Source of the DNA: Luteimicrobium xylanilyticum
GTDB taxonomy: Bacteria; Actinomycetota; Actinomycetes; Actinomycetales; Cellulomonadaceae
DNA length: 64,000 nucleotides
Direction of reading: 5' to 3'
NCBI RefSeq assembly: GCF_009429125.1
Contig: NZ_CP045529.1
Coordinates: 868,001-932,000 of the forward strand
Under the pieces are notes generated by a model. The model worked only from the letters and a program-made list of their open reading frames with translations. It had not been told where the DNA came from and ran no database searches. This document shows positions 50,350-59,463 of the stretch, piece by piece; within the stretch, counting starts at the first letter, position 1; each line of letters begins with the position of its first letter. The translations under genes were made by a program, and so were the position numbers.

Positions 50350-51675
50350 GTGAACCCGCCCCGCCCTGAGTCCCGGGGTGCCGACGACGTCCCCACCGCG
50401 GCGCGCATCAGCCATGCGTCGTGGGCCGTCTTCCTGGTGTTCACGCTCAACGGGTTCGCGTTCGCGAGCTGGGCGTCACGGCTCCCGACCGTGCGCGACG
50501 CGCTCGACCTCGAGCCGAACCAGATGGGCCTCCTGCTCCTGTTCTCCGCCATCGGCTCGATCCTCGCGCTCCCGCTCGCCGGGCTCGTGGTGGACCGGCT
50601 GGGCTCGCGCCGGGCGGTCGAGACCTTCGCGGGCGTCGCGGCCGTCGGTCTGCTCGTCGTCGCGCTGTCCGTCGCCCAGGAGAGCGTGGGCCTGGCCCGC
50701 ATCGGCCTGTTCGTCGCCGGCGTCGGCATCGGCGTGTGGGACGCGTCGATGAACCTGCAAGGGGCGCACGTGGAGCAGCAGCTGGGCCGGGCGATCATGC
50801 CGCGCTTCCACGCCGGCTTCTCCTTCGGGACGGTGGCGGGTGCCGGGTTCGGCGCACTCTTCGCAGCCCTCCACGTGCCAGTCCCGCTGCACCTGACGAT
50901 CGCCGTCGCCGTCGCCGTGGTGGGCGTTCTGCTGGCCGTGCGGTTGTTCCTCTCGGACCCCGCGCACGAGCACGAGCCCGCGCCGGCGCGCGCGGCCGAC
51001 GACACGACCTGCGACCCCGCGGACACGTTCCCCGCGCCCGCGGCCGCCGCGCAGGGCACGGGTGCCCGACGGCGTCGGGCGCTCCAGGCGTGGACCGAGC
51101 CCCGGACGTTGCTCATCGGCCTGGTGGTGCTCGGCGCCGCGCTGACGGAGGGCGCGGCGAACGACTGGGTCTCGCTCGCGACCGTCGACGGCTTCGACAC
51201 GAGCGACTCGATGGGTGCGGTCGCGCTCGGTGTGTTCCTCGTCGCGATGACGGCGATGCGTCTGCTCGGCACCGGGCTCCTCGACCGCTTCGGACGCATC
51301 ACGGTGCTCCGTGCGCTCGCCGCGTCCGCGCTCCTCGGCGTGCTCGCGTTCGCCCTGCTGCCGCACCTGGTGGGCGCGCTCGTCGGCGTCGCCCTGTGGG
51401 GCATGGGGGCCGCGCTCGGCTTCCCCGTCGGGATCTCGGCCGCGTCCGACGACCCCCGTCGTGCGGCCGCCCGGGTGAGCGTCGTGACGACGATCGGCTA
51501 CTCGGCGTTCTTCGTCGGGCCGCCGCTCATCGGTTTCATCGCGCACCACGTGGGGTACCGGCACGCGCTGCTGTTCGTCGGCATCCCCATCGCGCTCGGC
51601 CTCGTCGTGATGAACGCGGTGCGCCCGCTGCCGGGCGCCGTCGGGCAGGGAACGAAGCCCGCGACCGCCCCGTAG
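50350..51675 (+). CDS. MFS transporter
   Basis: 441 residues from the GTG at 50350, 7 nt after AGGAGG. Twelve predicted helices in two halves separated by a charged loop (about 205-250, HEHEPAPARAADDTTCDP). The first half has FTLNGFAFASWASRLPTVRD and VVDRLGSRR, a motif-A-like loop. The pattern SWASRLPTVRDALDLEPNQM recalls FucP/YbjJ-type sugar or metabolite transporters. Divergent from the LacI regulator, which probably represses it. Confidence 0.88.
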   Translation: MNPPRPESRGADDVPTAARISHASWAVFLVFTLNGFAFASWASRLPTVRDALDLEPNQMGLLLLFSAIGSILALPLAGLVVDRLGSRRAVETFAGVAAVGLLVVALSVAQESVGLARIGLFVAGVGIGVWDASMNLQGAHVEQQLGRAIMPRFHAGFSFGTVAGAGFGALFAALHVPVPLHLTIAVAVAVVGVLLAVRLFLSDPAHEHEPAPARAADDTTCDPADTFPAPAAAAQGTGARRRRALQAWTEPRTLLIGLVVLGAALTEGAANDWVSLATVDGFDTSDSMGAVALGVFLVAMTAMRLLGTGLLDRFGRITVLRALAASALLGVLAFALLPHLVGALVGVALWGMGAALGFPVGISAASDDPRRAAARVSVVTTIGYSAFFVGPPLIGFIAHHVGYRHALLFVGIPIALGLVVMNAVRPLPGAVGQGTKPATAP

Positions 51676-51678
51676 GCT
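51673..51678 (+). promoter_or_regulatory. -10 element of a leaderless murB promoter
   Basis: TAGGCT overlaps the stop of the transporter gene and lies 6 nt before the murB GTG; no Shine-Dalgarno is present. Confidence 0.6.
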
Positions 51679-51684
51679 GAGCGG

Positions 51685-52926
51685 GTGCCCGACTCGCCCG
51701 CCGCTCCCGCCGTCCCCGCGCTCTCCCGGCCCGACGCCCAGCCCACGCTGGCGGACCTCACGACGCTGCGCGTCGGCGGCGACGTCGACACGTACGTCGA
51801 GACGTCCACCGAGGCCGAGCTGATCGACGTGATCCGGTCGGCGGACGACGCGGGCGAGCCGCTGCTCGTGCTCGGCGGTGGATCCAACCTTCTCGTCGCG
51901 GACGAGGGCTTCGGCGGCGTCGTCGTGAAGGACGTGCGCACCGGTCTCCGCGTCGAGTCGGAGGACACGTGCGGCGGCGCGAGCATGAGCGGGCCGGCCG
52001 GTCACGCGTGGGACGACGTCGTCGTGCAGGCGGTCGACGCCGGCTGGGTGGGGATCGAGGCGCTCTCGGGGATCCCGGGCACGCTCGGCGCGGCGCCCGT
52101 CCAGAACGTCGGCGCCTACGGCCAGGAGGTCGCCGGCGTGATCTCGACGGTCCGCGTCTGGGACCGTGGCGAGAACCGGGTCCGCACGTTCGCGAACGGC
52201 GAGCTCGGCTTCGGCTACCGCACGTCCCGGCTCAAGCGCTCGATGCACCTGGGCCTGGCGGGGTACGCCGGCTCGTCCGACGCCGAGACCGACCCCCGCG
52301 CGCCCTGGTACCCGTCACCGCGGTACGTCGTGCTCGACGTGTCGATGCAGCTCCGGCTGGGGACGCTGTCCGCGCCCGTGGCGTACGCGGAGCTCGCGCG
52401 TCGGCTCGGCGTCGACGTCGGTGAGCGGGCGCCGAGCGCCGACGTGCGCGCGGCGGTTCTCGAGCTGCGCGGTGGCAAGGGCATGCTCCTCGACCCGGCG
52501 GTCGAGGGCGGCCGGCTGGTCGGCGAGCCCGACCACGACCGCTGGAGCGCGGGCTCGTTCTTCACCAACCCGGTCGTCCCCGCGGCGGTCGCGGACGAGC
52601 TCCCCGAGGGCGCACCCCGGTTCGAGGTGCGTTCCCCGCGGCCCGCGGTGAGCACGGGCCCGAGCCTCGGCGCGGTGGACCCGACGCTCGTCAAGACGTC
52701 CGCCGCGTGGCTCATCGAGCACGCCGGCTTCGGCAAGGGGTTCGGGGTCGCGGGCGAGGCGAGCCCCGCGCGCCTGTCGACGCGTCACCCGCTCGCCCTG
52801 ACCAACCGCGGCGGTGCGACCGCCGCGGACCTCGTGGCTCTCGCGCGCGCCGTGCGTGACGGCGTCCGCGAGCGGTTCGGCATCGAGCTCGAGCCCGAGC
52901 CGGTGCTGGTCGGCGTCAGCCTCTGA
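51685..52926 (+). CDS. murB: UDP-N-acetylmuramate dehydrogenase
   Basis: 413 residues, GTG start, probably leaderless. Reduces UDP-GlcNAc-enolpyruvate to UDP-MurNAc for peptidoglycan. FAD-binding motifs TTLRVGG, VLGGGSNLLVADEGF and GIPGTLGAAPVQNVGAYGQE are present; the catalytic Ser is in WSAGSFFTNP. Longer than the usual 300-360 because of an insert near 185-215 (LAGYAGSSDAETDPRAPWYP). Its stop touches the stop of the convergent L,D-transpeptidase gene with no gap. Confidence 0.95.
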   Translation: MPDSPAAPAVPALSRPDAQPTLADLTTLRVGGDVDTYVETSTEAELIDVIRSADDAGEPLLVLGGGSNLLVADEGFGGVVVKDVRTGLRVESEDTCGGASMSGPAGHAWDDVVVQAVDAGWVGIEALSGIPGTLGAAPVQNVGAYGQEVAGVISTVRVWDRGENRVRTFANGELGFGYRTSRLKRSMHLGLAGYAGSSDAETDPRAPWYPSPRYVVLDVSMQLRLGTLSAPVAYAELARRLGVDVGERAPSADVRAAVLELRGGKGMLLDPAVEGGRLVGEPDHDRWSAGSFFTNPVVPAAVADELPEGAPRFEVRSPRPAVSTGPSLGAVDPTLVKTSAAWLIEHAGFGKGFGVAGEASPARLSTRHPLALTNRGGATAADLVALARAVRDGVRERFGIELEPEPVLVGVSL

Positions 52927-53976
52927 TCAGCTGTAGACCATCACCTCGGTGCCTTGCGGCGCCTTGTTCGTCGACCACACCCAGTTCATCGCGGGGTTGG
53001 AGATGCGCACGCACCCGTGCGACGCGGGGTATGGCGGCACGTCGAAGCCGAGGCCGTGCAGCGCGATCCCGCCGTTGAAGAACTTGGGCCGCCACATCGT
53101 GCCGAGCCCGAGGTTGGACGTGTACATCCCGTCGTACTGGCGGCCCATCCGGTAGGTGCCGGTGGGCGTGTGCGCGACGTACTGGTGGCCGTCCTTGCTC
53201 TTGAACGGCTTGCCGCTGCCGGACGACGCGTTGAGGATCGTGCTCACGTGGCCGTCGTCGACCATGAGGACGAGCTGCTTGCCGAGATCGACCTCGATGA
53301 CGTGGCCGTGGTGCGTGCGTGCCTTCGGGCGCACGCCGTCGTCGAGCGCCTTCAGCGTGTTCTTCCCGACGACGCCGTCCCGCTGGAGGCCTGCCGCCTT
53401 CTGCAGGGCCCAGACGGCCTGGAGGGTGGACGGTCCGAACGCGCCGTCGGCCGACGGCAGCCAGTAGCCGGCGTCGAGGAGCTGCCGCTGCAGTTTCTTC
53501 ACGCGCGCGCCGTGGTCGCCGGACCGCAGCTCGGCGTGCTCGGTGCTCTGGGGCTTGTCCTTGTCGCCCTTGTCCTCGCTGCCCTTGTCCTCGCTGCCCT
53601 TGCCGGCCTTGTCGCCGTCGCCTTCCGCGTCCTTGCCGTCGCCTGACGGCGTCGTGCTCGGCGTCGAGCCGGACGTCGGGCTCGACGTGGTCGCGCCGGG
53701 CGAGGTGGGCGTCGTGGGCTCGGTGGACCCGTCGTCCGACGGCGTGGTGCCCGACGGCGTCGCGGCGTCCGTGGGGGAGCCCGACATGTCCGGGGTCTGG
53801 GTCGGCGAGCCCGCAGGAGAGGCGGACGTGACGACCGGCGCCTGTGGCGTCGGCGTGCTCCCGGTGCCGCAGCCGGTCGCGACGAACGCGACCGTCAGCC
53901 CGGTGGCTCCGAGCGCGAGCAGCCGGCGGCGGACGTGCCTGCGCGCGGTGCTGGTGCGCGTCGTGGTCGGACGCAT
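52927..53976 (-). CDS. L,D-transpeptidase lipoprotein with peptidoglycan-binding domain
   Basis: 349 residues from the ATG at 53976 (GGAGG just upstream). Lipobox FVATGC near 36, then a low-complexity Thr/Ser/Pro and Lys/Asp/Glu linker to about 160, with repeats such as KGSEDKGSEDKGDKDK. A PG_binding_1 domain (VKKLQRQLLDAGYWLPSADG) and a YkuD domain follow, with the catalytic Cys in SHGCVRI near 322 and His in ALHGLGFDV. It would cross-link peptidoglycan outside the membrane (3-3 links). Back to back with murB, which belongs to the same pathway. Confidence 0.93.
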   Translation of the reverse strand: MRPTTTRTSTARRHVRRRLLALGATGLTVAFVATGCGTGSTPTPQAPVVTSASPAGSPTQTPDMSGSPTDAATPSGTTPSDDGSTEPTTPTSPGATTSSPTSGSTPSTTPSGDGKDAEGDGDKAGKGSEDKGSEDKGDKDKPQSTEHAELRSGDHGARVKKLQRQLLDAGYWLPSADGAFGPSTLQAVWALQKAAGLQRDGVVGKNTLKALDDGVRPKARTHHGHVIEVDLGKQLVLMVDDGHVSTILNASSGSGKPFKSKDGHQYVAHTPTGTYRMGRQYDGMYTSNLGLGTMWRPKFFNGGIALHGLGFDVPPYPASHGCVRISNPAMNWVWSTNKAPQGTEVMVYS

Positions 53977-54155
53977 GCCCCCTCCTCCTGTTCCGGCGTG
54001 CGTCGTGGGCGCAGGCCGAAGCCCCATTCTGGTATGGCGGCGGCCTTCTCCCGCACCGTGGACGCCGTCGGAGGCCAGGTGGCACCCGAATCGTTACAGA
54101 ACACGCGCAGCGGCGTTCCGGCTCGTTCACGGTCCACCGGGCGGCGCGGGTCCGC

Positions 54156-54527
54156 TCAGCGGGAGCGCAGGGCCGCGCGGACCATCTCCACGACCGCCGC
54201 GTCGTCCAGCCCGGCCTCCCGCGCGACGGCGGCCAGGTCGTCGGCCGCGCGCCGCACCCGGGTCGTGACGGCGACGGCGGAGTCGGCGACGACGGTCCCC
54301 GCGCGTCGCCGGGTCACCACGACGCCGTCGGCCTCGAGCTCACGGTAGGCGCGGGCCACGGTCCCGGCCGCGAGGCCGAGATCGGCGGCGAGGCCCCGGA
54401 TCGGGGGCAGCTTGTCGCCCGGCGCGAGACGGCCGGCCTCGACGTGCGCGACGACCTGGCCTCGCAGCTGTTCGAACGGCGGCGTCGAGGAGGAGGGGTC
54501 GACCTCGAGTCGCGGCAGGTCGGTCAT
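54156..54527 (-). CDS. GntR-family regulator (short, YtrA-like)
   Basis: 123 residues, ATG overlapping the ADA stop by 4 nt. Winged helix: PPFEQLRGQVVAHVEAGRLA, LPPIRGLAADLGLAAGTVAR, YRELEADGVVVTRRRAGTVV. A short helical tail in place of a ligand domain is the YtrA pattern. Co-transcribed with the deaminase gene; possible regulator of the cluster. Confidence 0.9.
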   Translation of the reverse strand: MTDLPRLEVDPSSSTPPFEQLRGQVVAHVEAGRLAPGDKLPPIRGLAADLGLAAGTVARAYRELEADGVVVTRRRAGTVVADSAVAVTTRVRRAADDLAAVAREAGLDDAAVVEMVRAALRSR

Positions 54528-55567
54528 CGGGTGGTCTCCTCACCGCTCGGGCTCGTGGCGAGCCAGGTGTCGACGCCCGCGAGCAGCAGGCGTCTCGTGG
54601 GCTCGGACGCTCGGCTCGCCTGGATGGAGGCCCGCGCCAGCCCCGCGAGCGCGGCGTCGTCGAAGCCGTGGACGTGCCGGGCCGTCTCGTACTGGTCGAC
54701 GAGCCGGGACCGGAAGAGCAGGGGGTCGTCGGCGCCGAGCGCGACGGTCGCGCCGGAGTCGACGAGCGCGGGCAGCGGCACGTCGCCCGGCTCCTCGTAG
54801 ACCCCGAGCGACACGTTGGAGGCGGGGCAGACCTCGAGCGCGACGCCGGCCTCGACGAGGCCGGCCAGGAGGGCCGGGTCCTCGGCGGACCGCACGCCGT
54901 GCCCGAGGCGGTCGGGACGCAGCGCCGCGACGACCTCGCTCACGTGCGTCGGGCCGAGCAGCTCGCCACCGTGCGGGACGGACGCCAGACCCGCGCTGGC
55001 GGCGATCCGGAACGCGTGCGCGAACTCCTGGGTGTCGCCGCGACGTTCGTCGTTCGAGAGCCCGAACCCGACGACCTCGCCCGGGCCGTCGCCCGCGTAC
55101 CGGACGGCGAGGCGGGCGAGAGTCCGCGCGTCGAGCGGGTGCTTGAGCCGGGAGGCCGCGATCACGACGGCGACCTCGAGGCCGTGCCGGGCCGACGCCT
55201 CGCGCGCGGCGTCGAGGACGAGCTCGACGGCCGGTGTGATGCCACCCAGGAACGGCGCGTACGACGTCGGGTCGACCTGGATCTCGAGGCGCCCCGACCC
55301 CTCCGCGGCGTCGTCCTCGGCCGCCTCGTCGACGATCCGGCGCATGTCACCGCCCGACCGGACGCACGCGCGGGCGGCGTCGTAGAGGCGCTGGAAGCGG
55401 AACCACCCGCGCTCCGTCGACGGGACCCGGAGGGGGTCGGTGTCGAGGAGCGCGGGTGGGAGCCGGATCCGGTACCGCTCGGCGAGGTCGAGCAGCGTCG
55501 ACGGTCTCATGGAGCCCGTGAAGTGGAGGTGGAGGTGGGCCTTGGGCAGGGCGGCGAGGTCACGCAC
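54524..55567 (-). CDS. add: adenosine deaminase-family protein
   Basis: 347 residues, GTG start 18 nt after the acyltransferase stop. Metal motif HLHLHF near 11, then SVPHGGELLGPTHV (catalytic Glu), DRLGHGVRS and VALGADDPLLF, which supply the remaining His and Asp ligands. The usual DG after the first motif is TG and HAGE reads HGGE, so it could act on a related purine rather than adenosine itself. Cytoplasmic purine salvage enzyme. Confidence 0.85.
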   Translation of the reverse strand: MRDLAALPKAHLHLHFTGSMRPSTLLDLAERYRIRLPPALLDTDPLRVPSTERGWFRFQRLYDAARACVRSGGDMRRIVDEAAEDDAAEGSGRLEIQVDPTSYAPFLGGITPAVELVLDAAREASARHGLEVAVVIAASRLKHPLDARTLARLAVRYAGDGPGEVVGFGLSNDERRGDTQEFAHAFRIAASAGLASVPHGGELLGPTHVSEVVAALRPDRLGHGVRSAEDPALLAGLVEAGVALEVCPASNVSLGVYEEPGDVPLPALVDSGATVALGADDPLLFRSRLVDQYETARHVHGFDDAALAGLARASIQASRASEPTRRLLLAGVDTWLATSPSGEETTR

Positions 55568-55585
55568 CCGGGCAGTCTCGCACCG

Positions 55586-56941
55586 TCAGGCGCGCCCCTC
55601 CTCCTCGGGAGCGAAGAGGCGTGCGCTCGGGTAGAAGCTCCGCTTGGCGCCGCCCGGCGTCCGTAGGAGCCGCAGCCGTCCCACCGGGTACTCGATCGCC
55701 CAGTAGCTGAGCCATCCCACGGGCACCGCGACGAGGAGCAGCGCGAGCGCGACGAACGGGAACGCCGACTGGTCGTGCGAGAGGCGCCCGTGGGCGTCGA
55801 GGTAGAGGAGGACGGGCTCGTGCCAGAGGTAGACGGAGTACGAGATCAGGCCGCACCACACGAGCACCGGCGAGGACATCGAGCGGCGCCAGCGCGCCGT
55901 CGTCGGGGCGAGGACCGACGACGCGAGCAGGAGCACGAACGCGACCGTGGAGAGCTGCTGCCACCACAGCGACGACGCGGCCGTCTCGGTGCGGATCGCG
56001 CACCCCCAGACGAGCAGGGCGAGCGCGCCGAGCCGGAGCGCCCACAGCGCGCGGGAGGGCAGGGGCTGCGCCGCGTGGCCGGTGTTCCAGCCGATCATGG
56101 CGAGCGCGAGGATCATGCCGCCCACGAAGATCGACCCCTTGGCGAGCGGGTTGAACCAGACCTCGTAGTGCGTGGAGGGCACGTGCGTGAGGAGAGCCCA
56201 GCCCTGGTAGGCGAGCGACGCCACGCCCACACCCACCACGGGCGCCCACACGAGCGCCCGTCGGACGCGGGGGGACCGCTCGTGCGCCCGCACCCGGCCG
56301 TAGACCGCGAGCAGGACGACGAGGAACGCGTAGAAGAAGACCTCGACGGCGAGCGACCACGCGGGCCCGATCGTGTAGAAGATCCGCGCGCGGTCGAAGA
56401 TCTGCGTGAACGTGAGGTGCTCGACGAGGTCCTGCCAGTTCCCCGGGAGCGTCGGGTTGCGGTACGACCAGACGATGAGGATCGCGACCCAGTAGAGCGG
56501 CAGGATGCGGAGCGCGCGCCGGGTGGCGAACAGCCGCCACGAGCCCGGGTCCTGTCCCGCGAGCACCTTGCGGGCGATCGGCAGGAAGAGCAGGAACGCC
56601 GAGAGCACCAGGAACATGCTCACGAGCCCGTCGAGGTTGAGGAGCACGTGGTAGGTCCACGTGTCCTGGTACGCGTACGACGACGAGGTGCCGGCCCGGC
56701 AGAACTGGTAGGCGTGGAAGACGACGATGCCGACGGCGGCGAGCCCGCGGTAGCCCTCGAGGTCCTCGAAACGCGAGCCGGTGTTCCCGGGGACGGCGCG
56801 CTGCTTGTCGATGCGCGGCGGAGCGTCGCTCACGGGCAGAGCCGCGGACGGGTCGCGCAGGACGGTGTCCTCGAGCCGAGGGCGCGGGTCCTGCTCGGGT
56901 GCGGACGGTGCGGCGGTGCTGGTGGGGTCGTGGAGGGTCAT
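55586..56941 (-). CDS. acyltransferase 3 family membrane protein
   Basis: 451 residues from the ATG at 56941. A disordered cytoplasmic start (about 1-65) precedes about ten helices beginning DLEGYRGLAAVGIVVFHAYQ, with the catalytic His of the Acyl_transf_3 family. Later AIRTETAASSLWWQQL and SYSVYLWHEPVLLYL are typical. It adds acyl groups to an extracytoplasmic sugar. It starts 1 nt after the glycosyltransferase stop, so both probably make and acylate one polysaccharide. Confidence 0.9.
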   Translation of the reverse strand: MTLHDPTSTAAPSAPEQDPRPRLEDTVLRDPSAALPVSDAPPRIDKQRAVPGNTGSRFEDLEGYRGLAAVGIVVFHAYQFCRAGTSSSYAYQDTWTYHVLLNLDGLVSMFLVLSAFLLFLPIARKVLAGQDPGSWRLFATRRALRILPLYWVAILIVWSYRNPTLPGNWQDLVEHLTFTQIFDRARIFYTIGPAWSLAVEVFFYAFLVVLLAVYGRVRAHERSPRVRRALVWAPVVGVGVASLAYQGWALLTHVPSTHYEVWFNPLAKGSIFVGGMILALAMIGWNTGHAAQPLPSRALWALRLGALALLVWGCAIRTETAASSLWWQQLSTVAFVLLLASSVLAPTTARWRRSMSSPVLVWCGLISYSVYLWHEPVLLYLDAHGRLSHDQSAFPFVALALLLVAVPVGWLSYWAIEYPVGRLRLLRTPGGAKRSFYPSARLFAPEEEGRA

Positions 56942-56942
56942 G

Positions 56943-59300
56943 TCACGCCGCCTTCGCGGGAAGGGCGAGCGGGGCGGTGGTGGCCGCTCCCGCGGGGGCA
57001 CGGACGTCGCGCGGGGTGACCCGCCAGACGCGCTCACGGGTGAGCTCCTTGAGGTGGGAGATGCGGGTCAGGGCGCTCTTGAACTCGGTGTAGACCATGG
57101 CCCACATGAGGTAGCGCCAGAACCAGCCGCGATGGGCCCGGACGGACGGTTCTCCGAGGACGTACGCCATGAGCGTCTGCAGGGGGCCGACGAGGGTGGT
57201 CGCGACGGTCGTGAGGACGAACAGGGAGATGAACCAGCTCTTCGAACCCCCGACGCCGTGCACGGCCGAGAACAGGAGGATCGGGAGGATCTGGAGCGAG
57301 ATCCACGGGTACGCCTCGCGCCAGCCCAGCAGGTACGTCGCCCCGATCTTCTGCCGGACGGTCAGCCGGGGCGACGCGAGCAGGGTGCGCAGGTGCGCGA
57401 CCGAGACCTGCAGCCAGCCCTGCGCCCAGCGCAGACGCTGCGCGGTGAGCTGCGGCACGGTCGTCGTCGCGAGCTCGTAGGAGGTGAGCCGCGGGTCGGA
57501 CGCGAGCCGTGCGCCGGACTCGAGCGCGCGCATCGACGCGTCGATGTCCTCGGTGAGCATGCGCGGCCGCATCCGGACCGCGCGGAGCAGGTCGGCCCGC
57601 CAGAAGCCGTTCGAGCCGCCGAAGATCCCGAACCCGTGCAGGGCGGCCCGGCCCGGGTGCGAGACGGCGTAGATGGACTCGAACTCGACCGCGACCACGC
57701 TCGCGAGACCCGACGCGTCGCCGTTGCGGACCACGCAGTGGCCCTGGACGACGTCGTAGCCGGCGCGGATCCACCGGACGGCCCGCTGGAAGCCGCCGGG
57801 TCCCGGGTGGTGGTCGGCGTCGAAGACGCCGACCACCACGCCCGTCACGACCTGGAGCGCCGCGTTGACGTTCTGCGCCTTGGACGTCGACCCGTCGACG
57901 CGCAGCAGCTCGACCCGCGGGTCGACGGCGGCCACCGCGCGCAGAGCCTCCTCGACCGGCAGGTCCTGCGGGGTGTTGTACGCGAGGACGATCTGGAGCT
58001 CGCCGGGATAGTCCAGGCGTCGGAACGCGGCGAGCGTCGACTCGACGGTCGCCGACTCGTTGGGCAGGTAGGCGGCGATCACCGCGCTCACCCGCGGCCA
58101 GGTCTCGGGCTCCGCGACGCCGTCGAGCGGGTCCTCCCGCACGGCGAGCATGCTCTCCGCCACGATCGCGACCGTGGTGACCACGAGCGCCGTCACGACG
58201 AGCGGGTACGTGACGGTCGTGAGGTCGAACCCGGCCCGCTCGAACGTCACGTAGGCGAGATAGGGGACCAGGGTCCCGATGGCGAACGTGCCGACCGCCT
58301 GCCAGGCGAGCCGGATCCCCGGCCGCCCGGTCCAGGCGAGGGCGTCGTGCGCCCTGTTCCGCACGCGGCGCGAGGCGTCCGCGACGACGTGCACGACGGC
58401 GCCCGGCAGGGTCGTGCGTGCGGGCTCGACCAGGCTCTCGGCCGGCTCGGGCTCGTCGAGCAGCGCCCGGACCGCTGCCTCGGGGAGCACGTCGGGGGCC
58501 TTGGTGGGCTCGAGGTCGAGCCGTGTCGCGGACGCGTCGGCGGCGCTCAGGGCGCCGGCGAGCGCGCGGCGGGCGCCGGGGCGGAGGGGCGCGTACCCGA
58601 GGAGCGGGGTCAGCGAGAGCGTCTCGGTCTCGGGCTCTCCCGTGACGTCGCTGCCGTAGCGTCGGCGGGCCAGCATGACGGCCAACCCTTCGAGGCGCCG
58701 CGACATCCGGCCCACGCGCTGGCGGTCGAGGACCACGACGAGGTCGCGCGACGCCGTGAACCCGACCGGGTGGACGCCCGGGAGGTCGTCGTCGACGCAC
58801 CGCAGCAGGTGGTCGGCGAGGCGGTCGGCCACGGTGGGCCCGTACCGCTGGGCGACGCGCGGCAGCTCGAACGCCCGGACCACGAGGACGACCCAACGGC
58901 CGCCGACCGGGCCGGGGCCGTCGTCGTACGCCTCGAACGGCTCGATCGCGGCGACGAGCTCGGCCGCGGTCGCGGGCTCTTCGGCGCGGGGCAGGGGCGC
59001 GGGTACGAGGTCCGGCTCGCGCCGCAGGACGTGTGCGACCACGAGGTCGTGGTGCTCGAGGGCGGTCGCGCCGACGACGTCGACGCCGGGTCCGAGCCCG
59101 GTGTCGTCGTCCCACAGGTCGACGGCGGTGTGCGGGTCCGCCACGACCAACGAGGGGTGGCGGGGGAGCGGCGGGGCGTCGGGTGCGTCGTCCGCGCGGG
59201 CGGCCGCGGGGAAGCCCAGCCCTCGCAGCCGCCGGGCGGCGGCGCTCGCGAGATCTCGGTCGGTCAGGTCGATCAGGATGGGCGTCAGTGCACGGCTCAT
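56943..59300 (-). CDS. membrane GT2 glycosyltransferase with degenerate REC- and GGDEF-like N-terminus
   Basis: 785 residues, ATG start. About 1-115 looks like a response-regulator fold without the phosphate Asp (ILIDLTDRDLASAAARRLRG, LVVADPHT). About 125-235 resembles a GGDEF domain without its active site (VVRAFELPRVAQRYGPTVAD, FTASRDLVVVLDRQRVG). Two helices (about 335-385) lead to the GT2 domain: VFDADHHPG (DxD), MLTEDIDAS (TED) and QRLRWAQGW (QxxRW), as in processive cellulose/hyaluronan-type synthases. Four to five helices follow. It probably makes and exports a polysaccharide; the front domains may be regulatory. The REC/GGDEF reading is my inference. Confidence 0.87.
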   Translation of the reverse strand: MSRALTPILIDLTDRDLASAAARRLRGLGFPAAARADDAPDAPPLPRHPSLVVADPHTAVDLWDDDTGLGPGVDVVGATALEHHDLVVAHVLRREPDLVPAPLPRAEEPATAAELVAAIEPFEAYDDGPGPVGGRWVVLVVRAFELPRVAQRYGPTVADRLADHLLRCVDDDLPGVHPVGFTASRDLVVVLDRQRVGRMSRRLEGLAVMLARRRYGSDVTGEPETETLSLTPLLGYAPLRPGARRALAGALSAADASATRLDLEPTKAPDVLPEAAVRALLDEPEPAESLVEPARTTLPGAVVHVVADASRRVRNRAHDALAWTGRPGIRLAWQAVGTFAIGTLVPYLAYVTFERAGFDLTTVTYPLVVTALVVTTVAIVAESMLAVREDPLDGVAEPETWPRVSAVIAAYLPNESATVESTLAAFRRLDYPGELQIVLAYNTPQDLPVEEALRAVAAVDPRVELLRVDGSTSKAQNVNAALQVVTGVVVGVFDADHHPGPGGFQRAVRWIRAGYDVVQGHCVVRNGDASGLASVVAVEFESIYAVSHPGRAALHGFGIFGGSNGFWRADLLRAVRMRPRMLTEDIDASMRALESGARLASDPRLTSYELATTTVPQLTAQRLRWAQGWLQVSVAHLRTLLASPRLTVRQKIGATYLLGWREAYPWISLQILPILLFSAVHGVGGSKSWFISLFVLTTVATTLVGPLQTLMAYVLGEPSVRAHRGWFWRYLMWAMVYTEFKSALTRISHLKELTRERVWRVTPRDVRAPAGAATTAPLALPAKAA

Positions 59301-59463
59301 GGCGTCCTCTTCGTGTCGGTCCCGTCGGGGGATTGCTCGACGGTGAGCCGACTCGACGCCCTTGGCGCAGCGGTGGTACGTGGCTCCAGCGTGCCGGTGC
59401 TGCGTTACTGCACGGTTTCGGCGCGGGAAACGTTCGTCGTCGGACCGGGCCCGCCCCGCAGCC

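Noticed and set aside
53543-54268. Hydrophobic Leu/Pro/Ser-rich plus-strand frame resembling a membrane protein
   Set aside because: It is the complement of the repetitive Lys/Asp/Glu linker of the L,D-transpeptidase gene.
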